NCBI GenBank assembly: GCA_024195265.1
Contig: JAJLRJ010000010.1
Location: 40,324,298-40,388,297 of the forward strand
DNA from: Dendrophyllia cribrosa
Taxonomy: Eukaryota > Cnidaria > Anthozoa > Scleractinia > Dendrophylliidae
DNA length: 64,000 nt
Reading direction: 5' to 3'
Below the pieces are notes generated by a model. The model did no database searches. It saw only the letters and a program-made list of their open reading frames with translations, and was not told the DNA's origin. Positions within the stretch are counted from its first letter, which is position 1. Every line of letters begins with the position of its first letter. Of this stretch, positions 44,917 to 54,000 are shown piece by piece. Both the position numbers and the translations under genes were made by a program.

Positions 44917-47556
44917 CCCCCTCTCTCTGAGCATCAACTCTCGTATGTTTTTAAGTTATCATCTCCCTTTCACCACATTTTATCAGTGAAATATCCTTTG
45001 AAATATTGTTAAGTCAGACATTGTATCTGTCATGTAAGTGATTATCTCCTGTGACAGCAACATTTCCTGGTTCCTTGGGTGGATAACAATCTGTTTCTGA
45101 TTTTGCACTTTACAACTAAAAAGCATGAAGTTTCTCTGTCAATAGACAATAATTACATAATAATCTTAATACAACTGCTCTACCTTTGGCTTTTTTAGAT
45201 AATGCAGTGAACTCCTTTTCTTGGGCATCAAAGTTATAATCTGTTGGTGAATGCATTAAACCAGATTCAGTTAAACCTAATAATGTTATCTGGTTCTAAC
45301 ATTTGAATTCCTGTGGTGTTGTTTATTATGCTGTTCGTACTGTACAAGGTATTTCAAATTAATTTCATGTCTGTGGTACTTTGCTGTGGTACTACTGTTT
45401 TTTGATGCTGTACAAGGTGGTTCGTTTTGAGTCTGTGGATGAAAAATGAAAGCTAATGAGCAGTACTTTCCTAACCTTTTTAGTCTGACATGTGGGCAAA
45501 ATCCTAAAGTGACTGATCATTCAAAAGGTATCAAGGATAAATTTCCTTCACAGTTTTTTGCCAGCATTTTTCAAAATGGATTGACGACTTTTTTATATTC
45601 AGAACTTGGCCACTGTAAGAAGACAAAGTGTAAAATAAGCTTACCTTTACTGTTATTTGCAGCACAAAGAAGGAGAATTTCATTCATGTTCACTGATAAT
45701 GATGCTATAAATCAAAATAATGGAATTTAAAAGCACAATTAATAAAAGCTTTCCCACTTGCATGTTGCAATATTAATGTCTTGTCATGTCTACCAATTTT
45801 TTTTTCAGTTAAGGTTCCAGAGTAGGAAATTGCAGGTTCCAATATTGGCTGGGCCACATACTGGAATATTAAAGATTGTGACTTTCAAAACTAAAAACAA
45901 ACGAGTTACCTGATTTTAAAATTTCTCCAACAATCTGTTGTGTAACTCCTGGTACTTCTTTTTCAGCCTGACAAAAAGTTTTAAAACATAAATGACCTTT
46001 AAATTTGAAATGTAATGCACTGACTAAGGGGATATGGGTAACAGTACCCAGGCACATAGTTCTAGGACACTCGTACACATGGTATTACAGTAAATAAACA
46101 ATTATTGTAAATCAAATAATTTATTGTTGTTGTAAAATACACGGTACAGTCAAATCCTGCTATATGAACACCTTGTTATTACAGACACTTTAATTTCTTG
46201 GTCCTAGCAGAATTAAAGCCCATGCTATGATCTTCTAAATTACCCTGGTTAATATGGAGACCCCAATGTTTTATATAGACACCTTTCCCACCTCTGACAC
46301 CATCAGTTTTGCCAGGGTTTGACCGTACATGTAGTACTGATCCATTTCTAACCTTGGTAAAAGCAGCTCGTAATTTTTCAACAGCTTCTGCATCAAAGGA
46401 TGGTTCCAACTAAACAAAAACATAAATGAACTATAGATCAAGATCATTATAATATCAAAGATGGTTGGCAAAGAACATAAACATATGAACTACAGATCAA
46501 GATCATTGTAATATCAAAGATGGTAGGCAGAGAACAAAAACATAAATGAACTACAGATCAAGATCTTTGTAATATCAAAGAAGTAGTGGGAAGGTAGGTA
46601 GGTAGGTATATTGTAATTACAAATGTATAGCAGAACATTTAGCTCATACTAACTATAGTTATGTGAAAACATTACCTAATTTGGTATTGAACATAGCATG
46701 ACTAGTCAATTTTAAAGTGCAAAGTCTGTTACATGTATGGGACTTCACCTTTGGCATATGTTTTACAAGTACAATGTGAACTGGTGTACAATCTAGAATT
46801 GTGAATATCCAGCATAGAACTACAGTGAAACCTGAATTAAGCGGACACACTAGGGACCCTCGCTAGTGTGCACTTAATAGAGTGATCCACTGAATACAGG
46901 CTCCAACCACCGACCTTCAAGTTGAAAGTCTGTCACACTAACCACTAGCACCGTGCCTCCATTTAACAGAGTGTGTCTGCTTAATATGGTGTCCACTTAA
47001 TATGAGGTCCACTTAATACAGGTTTCACTGTATATGTTTTGTAGTTACAAATGTTAGTTTTCATAGACACTTGGAGCTGGTGATTTAATTAGGCATGCGA
47101 TTAACACAGAATTGCAAACTGGTCGGGGAACAATACAATTTTAATTGTACGTAATGGTATAATGATTATACCGAACCAGCCTTAGGTATAATGAAGATGG
47201 ACTAAGAGGTGCATGGTTGGTTCACAATTATTTTTCTACCTAGATCTTAAGCTTATATATCAGTTGTACTGTACTTTAATAAGTAATTCTGTGCCACTAA
47301 TTACCGTCATTATCTCCTTACAAATACAGCTATCTTCCATTAATGAACTAATCAATCAAACTATGACACTTTTTCTATGACGACAACACCCAAAACAGAT
47401 CAGCTTAAATTTTTAGCAAAAGAAATCAACTAAGAAATTGGGTAAAGATGTTACAAATCGAACTTTTAATTAAATTACCTCACGAAGTGCTGGTTTTACG
47501 ATGGTTTCCAGTGCCAGATTGGGCACTGGTGTGCTTTCTTCTCCATCCAGCGCCAT
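36423..47556 (-). CDS. PDCD10: Programmed cell death protein 10 (CCM3)
   Basis: Nine exons in coding order: 47556-47479, 46409-46353, 45967-45910, 45704-45645, 45240-45184, 44615-44546, 44176-44083, 37655-37573, 36510-36423. They sum to 645 nt (214 aa; the human protein is 212 aa), all phases agree, and all introns are GT-AG. The N-terminal dimerisation helices include [20 protein letters not shown]. The middle reads [20 protein letters not shown]. The C-terminal FAT-homology domain includes [20 protein letters not shown] and [18 protein letters not shown], matching the family. PDCD10 is an adaptor that binds GCKIII kinases (STK24/25/MST4) through its N-terminus and CCM2, striatin and paxillin through the FAT-H domain, acting at the Golgi, cell junctions and STRIPAK. 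It is head-to-head with ZNHIT6. Intron 7 (37,656-44,082) is swollen by nested transposons. Confidence 0.95.
36629..36700 (+). tRNA. tRNA-like sequence (probably pseudo or SINE-derived)
   Basis: A 72-nt cloverleaf-like sequence: acceptor GGCTTCA / TGAAGTC, D arm GCTC-AGTTGGTA-GAGC, T arm ACGGG-TTCGAAC-CCCGT, and a T run just downstream (Pol III terminator). The A and B boxes are good. The anticodon stem pairs poorly, and C instead of T stands before the would-be anticodon GGC, so it is more likely tRNA-derived than a working tRNA. It sits in intron 8 of PDCD10 on the opposite strand. Confidence 0.5.
36941..37011 (-). tRNA. tRNA-derived sequence heading a tandem array
   Basis: On the minus strand GTAGCTCAGTGGTTAGAGC is a consensus A box / D arm, and AGGTTCAAATC is B-box-like. 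The T stem is imperfect (CAGG / CTTG). It appears to be a degenerate tRNA or SINE head, of which only the 5' half was multiplied. Confidence 0.45.
36969..37252. repeat. 71-bp tandem repeat made from half a tRNA
   Basis: Four units at 71-bp spacing (near 36,970, 37,041, 37,112 and 37,183), each with CACTGGTCAGATGCTCTAAC, CACTGAGCTACGAGAGACTT and GAACTAGGCTATATACTAGG. Each unit repeats the tRNA A box, while the B box occurs only once, next to the first unit. Confidence 0.85.
38209..38279 (-). tRNA. tRNA-like unit, left arm of element C
   Basis: On the minus strand: GCCTCGTGGCTCAAGCGGTA (A box), GGTTCGAATCC-like B box (GGGTTCGAATCCCACC) and a downstream T run. The inverted partner of 38,530-38,601. 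The anticodon arm does not fold well. Confidence 0.5.
38530..38601 (+). tRNA. tRNA-like unit, right arm of element C
   Basis: A box TGGCTCAAGCGGTAGAGC, consensus B box GGTTCGAATCC, T stem GTGGG/CCCAC and a T7 run after it. The acceptor pairs CCTCG/CGAGG. The anticodon stem is poor, so it is better read as a SINE or tRNA pseudogene than as a decoding tRNA. Confidence 0.5.
38698..40077. mobile_element. Transposon A, copy 1 (1,380 bp)
   Basis: TIR of 40 bp: GAAGGGCCGAGAGCATGTCC at the left and its complement GGACATGCTCTCGGCCCTTC at the right. It contains a run of about 25 A (39,024-39,048), a tRNA-like unit (39,049-39,121, minus strand) and open frames of up to 90 codons that match no transposase I know. 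It inserted into the right arm of element C. AATT appears on both outer sides of the whole A-D-A-D-A block (38,696 and 43,841) as a possible target duplication. Confidence 0.8.
39049..39121 (-). tRNA. tRNA-like unit inside transposon A, copy 1
   Basis: On the minus strand: CCTCGGCGGTCTAGTGGTTT (A box), CCAGGTTCGAATCACGC (B box), then a long T run (the A homopolymer read backwards), a strong Pol III stop. Identical units occur in the other copies at about 40,930-41,002 and 42,813-42,885. Confidence 0.5.
40078..40578. mobile_element. Element D, copy 1 (501 bp)
   Basis: Lies between copies 1 and 2 of transposon A and has its own inverted ends: ATATCTAAACACACTAATCT and AGATTAGTGTGCTTAGATAT, extending through GCTAATCTAATTAT. 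The interior is a set of diverged units of the type CAAGTTGTTCGTTTCACTGC and TTTTAAACCGCTC. Non-coding. Confidence 0.75.
40579..41958. mobile_element. Transposon A, copy 2 (1,380 bp)
   Basis: Nearly identical to copy 1. Visible differences are ACAAACGC for ACGAACGC (about 40,861), CAAAGCTG for CAAAACTG (about 41,166) and the A-run length. It carries the same TIR and tRNA-like unit (40,930-41,002). Confidence 0.8.
41959..42459. mobile_element. Element D, copy 2 (501 bp)
   Basis: By eye indistinguishable from 40,078-40,578, with the same 501-bp length and inverted ends. It lies between transposon A copies 2 and 3. Confidence 0.75.
42460..43841. mobile_element. Transposon A, copy 3 (about 1,382 bp)
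   Basis: Third near-identical copy with a longer A run (42,786-42,812), CAAAGCTG as in copy 2 and ATTCCGAG for ATTTCGAG near the right end. Its right end joins the displaced arm end of element C (43,842-43,873). Confidence 0.8.
44390..44515. mobile_element. Fragment of the TAGAGCGG MITE family
   Basis: In reverse orientation it contains GCAATGCAAAACCAAAGCAA and CAACACTCAATTGCAAAACTG followed by CTCTA, matching one end of the copies at 10,686 and 61,921. Truncated, in intron 6 of PDCD10. Confidence 0.55.
44870..44916. repeat. C homopolymer
   Basis: A run of over 40 C with one G, followed by CTCTCTC. It lies in a PDCD10 intron and its length is uncertain. Confidence 0.85.
46412..46580. repeat. 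Tandem repeat next to PDCD10 exon 2 acceptor
   Basis: About 2.5 copies of a roughly 68-bp unit: AACATAAATGAACTA-AGATC, AAGATCATT-TAATATCAAA, GATGGTNGGCANAGAAC. The first copy begins two or three bases from the splice acceptor of exon 2 (46,410-46,411), so the repeat includes the polypyrimidine tract and branch region. Confidence 0.8.
46811..47034. mobile_element. Tc1/mariner-type MITE
   Basis: Ends TACAGTGAAACCTGAATTAA and TTAATACAGGTTTCACTGTA are inverted repeats with TA at the outer edges. TA target duplication and CAGTGAAACCT ends are typical of Tc1/mariner-derived MITEs. A single related end occurs near 46,145 (TACAGTCAAATCCTGCTATA). It lies in intron 1 of PDCD10. Confidence 0.75.
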
Positions 47557-48077
47557 AATTTCAACGTTGTTTTCTTTTTCACTCGAAAGCTTGATCTTCC
47601 GCCATATTGAAAAATGTTATTACCCAGAATCCTCTATAAAGCGTGTCGTCTTCTAGAATGCCGCTTTGAACAGCGGTTACAGACGCTAGGACGTCATTTA
47701 TGGTAAATATTGTGAACCGCAAGTTGAGAGAAATAAAAATCGCGCTTGAAACACCCGAGAGTTAGGTAACACTCCCCTTCACAAGTTGTTTGCCAACAAA
47801 AATTGCGTTGCAAGCGTCTTACAAGTTGCAGAAAAAGTAGAACAGTTCTTCACTTTTCGCAGCATTGCGAGATATAAAGTTGCATGCCTGTAACATGTAA
47901 TCTGCAACTTGTCTCGCAATGTTCTCGTCAGCGTTGCGTTGCAAGTCGCAAGGAAAAAATGGCTCCTGCAAATAGACGCGCGGGAGTCCACGCGAGATCG
48001 CGAAGGCCTGTTTTGAAAATAGATTGGGAGTGAGTCTGTAGACACCCACAATGCTTAGCGATCGTAAAAATAGCAAA
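47557..48077. promoter_or_regulatory. Shared bidirectional promoter, PDCD10 / ZNHIT6
   Basis: Only about 520 bp separate the two start codons of these divergent housekeeping genes. No TATA box is evident. The centre (about 47,780-47,965) contains a partly inverted repeat rich in TTGCAA (GCGTTGCAAGCG, TACAAGTTGCAG, CTGCAACTTGTC, GCGTTGCGTTGC), which looks like an old MITE placed in the promoter. A second in-frame ATG for ZNHIT6 lies at 48,051. Confidence 0.6.
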
Positions 48078-51000
48078 ATGGCGGACAACGTGTCGGCGGT
48101 GAAGTGCGAAGTTTGCGGGAAAAGTAATCCTAAATATCGCTGTCCAGGCTGTGCAAGACGGACATGCAGGTAATAAGCATCACTTGAAAGTTGATATCAA
48201 TTTCGAATATCATGGAATTGACTGTTTAATATTGTTTTTATCAGTTTAGCATGTGTTAAATGCCACAAGGCGCAATTTCAGTGTTCAGGAGTTCGTTGTA
48301 AGACCAAGTTTGTATCAGTCGACAAGTACACAAACAGTAACTTGTTATCAGGTAACGAACCTTCTTTCACTGCTCATTATATATAGGAGTCACTAGTACT
48401 CGATGCTTTTGAGTTTACAAGCTAGATAACTGTAAATCTGTGAACATCTAGAAACTCTGATCCAATGAAGTTTATTCCAATTCAAACATCATGTGATGAG
48501 TATAAATATACATGTAGTTTCTGGCCTAGAACAATTAATGACTGGTACAATCTACCGCCAAATATCATCAATATGACCTCAATAAGTAATTTTAAAGCAG
48601 TTGTAAATAATTTTATCTCTTCTTAAGGTGGCTCGATGGTGTTTTTTTCTGTGCCGACCACTCTTTTTCAATCACGTATTTGGATATCTTATTCAGTATT
48701 TACCTAAATACTCATGGCACACACTTACTAGGGAAAAATTGAAGTTTCCATTTCAGTTGTATTTTTTGCGATCGAAGCGTCCTTGGCAACGATACGTTGC
48801 TAGGCGTAGTTTTACTTGTGAGGCCGCCGTCGGCCTGTATGAGAAATTTTGGTAACTCGCTCTTGGGGACTGAAAGAGTACCACAATGCACACATTTTAG
48901 CCAAGTTTGGTTAACTTCTGTGAGAGGATTTTTGAATGGCGCGAGTTTACTTATTTTAGGGTTAAATTTGGTAAAATATCAAAGTTTGTTGTATTTCACC
49001 CCAAACTGAGAGATGGAGGACCTAATGCCGATTTCAACTTTACTCATTCATAAGAACAACTATTGTACCTTATTTGTTTGGCTCTTTTGGCGGATTGACG
49101 GTTTTGGATTTTTCCCTGTGCCGAGTTATAATAATCGAAATTTACGATGTTTTTGCAACAAACGAGCAGAGGATCTTATGACCTCGCTTATTTTAAAAAT
49201 CTGAGATAGAATTTCCCAAGAATAAGCGAACGATAAATTTGGACCTTCTTTTACTTAGTCTCCAAATTTCGTGTTGGTTGAAATGCTGTGAGACTTGTAC
49301 GCTGAACGTCGAGTTGGTAACATGCGCGCTAGTATTTTCAGAGATTTCTTGTTCTCCGAGATGTTTACAATTCATGATCTATTCTGCATATTTCATTGTT
49401 CTGAAATGACACCTGCACGCGAATTCCAGTCTAGCACGGGCGGAACCAAAACGCTTGATTAACTTCCGAAGACCTGCCGATTATGGTAATTCATCAGTCC
49501 TGGCAATGTGTTCATGAAATAACAGGTGAGCTGTTGAACATCAACGTTAAACACGTAATTGACCTAAAAATAGCAAGAGCATGCCGCAAACAGAAAACAG
49601 AAATTTTTACTCACTGTCAAGGCAGCAATTATTTCCCTTATTAAAAGACGTGAAAAACGCTACAATAAGCGTGTCTAACAGAAGAGTTTATTACCATAAT
49701 CGGCAGGTCTTCGGAAGTTAATCAAGCGTTTTGGTTCCGCCCGTGCTAGACTGGAATTCGCGTGCAGGTGTCATTTCAGAACAATGAAATATGCAGAATA
49801 GATCATGAACTGTAAACATCTCGGAGAACAAGAAATCTCTGAAAATACTAGCGCGCATGTTACCAACTCGACGTTCAGCGTACAAGTCTCACAGCATTTC
49901 AACCAACACGAAATTTGGAGACTAAGTAAAAGAAGGTCCAAATTTATCGTTCGCTTATTCTTGGGAAATTCTATCTCAGATTTTTAAAATAAGCGAGGTC
50001 ATAAGATTCTCTGCTCGTTTGTTGCAAAAACATCGTAAATTTCGATTATTATAACTCGGCACAGGGAAAAATCCAAAACCGTCAATCCGCCAAAAGAGCC
50101 AAACAAATAAGGTACAATAGTTGTTCTTATGAATGAGTAAAGTTGAAATCGGCATTAGGTCCTCGATCTCTCAGTTTGGGGTGAAATACAACAAACTTTG
50201 ATATTTTACCAAATTTAACCCTAAAATAAGTAAACTCGCGCCATTCAAAAATCCTCTCACAGAAGTTAACCAAACTTGGCTAAAATGTGTGCATTGTGGT
50301 ACTCTTTCAGTCCCCAAGAGCGAGTTACCAAAATTTCTCATACAGGCCGACGGCGGCCTCACAAGTAAAACTACGCCTAGCAACGTATCGTTGCCAAGGA
50401 CGCTTCGATCGCAAAAAATACAACTGAAATGGAAACTTCAATTTTTCCCTAGTAAGTGTGTGCCATGAGTATTTAGGTAAATACTGAATAAGATATCCAA
50501 ATACGTGATTGAAAAAGAGTGGTCGGCACAGAAAAAAACACCATCGAGCCACCTTAAGTGCTAGTTTAATTAATTGCGTCGACGAAGGAGACGCTTCCTA
50601 ATCTTGTCGGCTAAGCGGAACGAATCGAGAAATGTGTCGGTACCAAATCTGCGCCATTTTGAAACGTCACAATAGTATCCAGCATTCTTAGCGCGTCGTC
50701 TAGGCTAAGCGGAACGAATCGAGGAAAGTGTCGGTACCAAATCTGCGCCATTTTGAAACGTCACAATAGTATCCAGCATCGCGTGGAAATCAGGCATCAT
50801 CCTCGGGAGCTGGGGTTTCGAAATGTCACATGTGAATAATCTATTTGTCTTGATTTAGTTTCGGATATTTTCCCGATTTTGGAATCGTACGGCTCAATAT
50901 TTCAATGCCTAGTAAAAGTACGCAGTGGAAAAATTGGACGAAGGTTCTTCTCCGGACCAAGTAAGTTGTTGGGTCTCTTTGGAATCAAGCAAGAAGTTAC

Positions 51001-54000
51001 AGATTTTCCTCGCTGCCGTTCTGGTATGTTTTGAATGTTCTATCTTGATTTTGCTGTGGTTCTCTGCCTGATTTGGGAAGCTTTCACCTAAATACCGACG
51101 TCGTTCTTCGCAATGTTCTACGGTACGGTGCAATTCGCTTATGTCTTGTAGCAATAATTCACTGACCGGCCGCGCCAGGCGAACGCAGATAATTTAACTT
51201 TACAGTGCTCGAAATTGCGCCTGTATCGGGCGCATTTGCGACTAAAGATTTCGCAGTTTTGTGACTAAAATTTGTCTAGCTAATAAAGGAATTATATTCA
51301 ACAGTCTTGTGTCTTACTTGCAATTGGTAGTTGTAATTTTATCCGAAAAATCTTGCGAAATTTCACGTTGAATGTTGCGTGACTTAAACGTCGAAATTTC
51401 TCATTTCCGGTTCCAGTATTGGTACATGTACTGAGGAGTATGATTTCAGAATCGGAGAAATAACCGAAATGAAATCAAGACAAATATACTATTTATATGT
51501 CGGAAAAATCTGAGACCTTTCGGAGTACACAGCACGGCAGGATTTTGCCCGATTCCACGGCGATAGCGTGAATTTGTTTGATGACGGCCCGACGTTTTTG
51601 CCTGCGTGACATATCTCGCGACATAGCCCTTTTCAACAGTGGCTGAATTAACTCATGAAACTGAGGTACTAGGCTAAGACGAGGTGCCACGGGATAAGGA
51701 GACGCACTATAATCTATGATTACTACTAGTTTAATCTATAACTGATTGTTACCGTACTTTTTTCATTATTATTATACCACAATTATTTATTACCTTATTT
51801 GCACATATTTATTTTTTCATTTATTTTTGCACTTTGCACTGGAATTTGCTAGATGTCCTTATAGGATTTTGCAAATAAATTATGTAGATAGACATCATAA
51901 GCTTGATACTTACAGCTACAAGTCACACAATGTAATACATGAATCACTGGCTTCCCCTACGGTGCTTTCCCTGGGGAAATCACAGAAACCCTGGGGGGAG
52001 CTGCTGTTTGATGCTGCATTCTTTTACAAGTGAATTATACAGTGACCCATGAGGCTGGTGCTTACAAATTGTCAGATTTTGTCCCTCAAGGATTTGAGCA
52101 ATAAACACTCTTTTAATCTTGATTGCTGTGTTGTGTTTAAAAATTTATAGACTACAGATTCTTGGAAGATGGGGATAGGTTAGCATATTCAGCAGCGCAT
52201 GATGGCCGGCGATGCTGGAGACGCTGGAGCACACAGGTGTGGTAAAGTTATATTACACTGTATATATCTGCCATTACTTACTGATCAAAGTTAGGGACTG
52301 TTCGTTAATTATGGCTAAGAGGGGGCCCGGTGTTTATTTCTAAAAAAGGCACAGTGAAAAACGAACCCACCAATATTCCGTATTTACAAAAAATGTACCC
52401 ACCCGACTTATGTGCTGTACAAAATCTGTACCCCCTCTTCCCTCCCCCCGTTTGATCTTAAGTTTCCTCAGTCCCAGTTCACTCGTCCAGGTAGTGCATA
52501 ACGCCTGGGAGTTAATTGTACAGAAGGAAGATGAACAGCAAAAATCTGTCGAAAAATCCTATCACAGAGCCTATTATAAACATCACCTGGACTGAAAAAC
52601 GATCTAACATCAGAGAAGCATCAAAGGTGGGAGTTTTTGTGAGAAAATCCCTACAAGAATTGACACGAGAAGATGTAATGTTGGCCCCAGAAACGTTCCA
52701 TATAAAGCAGAAACATTGTTAATAATACAAAAACTGAAACATTGTTAATAATACCAAAACTAAAAATGTACCCCCATTTTTTGCCGAAATGAAAAATGTA
52801 CCCCCCATTTTTGAATACTTAGCAAAAATGTACCCCCCCCCCCCTCCCTTTCTGAACACCAGCCCCCTCTTAGCCATAATTAACAAACAGTCCCTTAAAA
52901 CAATATATTGCCTGTCAAAGTGAGTATTCTATTATTTGACTTGTCCAGGTATTCACTGTACATAGCAGCCAGTTACATTTTATTTCGGTAATAATGATCA
53001 ACTTCCCAGCTGTATGAAACTATTACCTGCCAACAAATGTAGGAAATATAATAATGTATTATGATGACTCCATAAAATAATCACATGTTGGTGTTGGTTG
53101 AAATCAAGTCCATTTTCCCAGTACTCTTCGCATGCAGCTATTGTTCTAAAGTCTTCATTAGTATACATGTAAATTACAGCTATTTGGATCTTAAGGCTTC
53201 AATTACCCACTTAGCATACTTTTTGGTGGGGCCTTCAATTGAACTCTTTAGATCAGTTTATGCTATTGTATACAAAATAATGTAGGGTTATCCGAAAATT
53301 ATGCATACTTATAATAATTAAAGAACTTTTTGTCTTCTTTCATACTGACATAAATGTATTAATAAGTCTACTGTTATCTGGATTCAGATTTCACTTCTTC
53401 GTCGTAAGGCCAAGCAAAGTGGAGTAGATTTGAAGCTAATGCCCATGGGAATGTCAAAGAGGAAAGAAAATTCATCGAAGTTCAATAGAGAGTAAGTTAG
53501 CAATTATACTATATCATGATATGATTTCCAACACTGAGGAATGCTGTAATCAACAAATGTGTATTGTGAAACCATCATTGAAATGAAACAAAGACATTCC
53601 ATCATTGTTACGCGACAAAATATGCCAGGATTTTTTAAGTATTTTGGTAACCTTGTTCAGAGGTTTCTATGCCTGATCTGCCATTTTAAAAGTAGAGAGG
53701 GGCCTGGGTCCAACGAAGTTGTGGTGTGACATTGTGACGTGAATTGTGTATGCAGTAAATATTCACACTCATGTCCTCAAGCTACAATTACAGCAATACA
53801 ACTTTGTTTTCTAGATCACAGTGTATAATGTGGAGAATTAGATGGGTGTTTCCTCAATCTGCTGTGGAATATGTTGACAAATGGTAAGAAAAAAAAACAA
53901 ACTGAATAGACTCTACTGTGAACTGCACTGAATTCTTAGCTTGTGAATAATATCCATTTTTCCAGGGATGGCTCAGAAATAATAAAGAGAAAATTTACAT

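Noticed and set aside
49013..49204. Small membrane-protein-like frame
   Set aside because: It lies wholly within the left arm of the foldback and has its mirror in the other arm; no independent support.
48628..50552. Mirror-image 60-75-codon frames
   Set aside because: They come from the two arms of the foldback element and lack recognisable domains.
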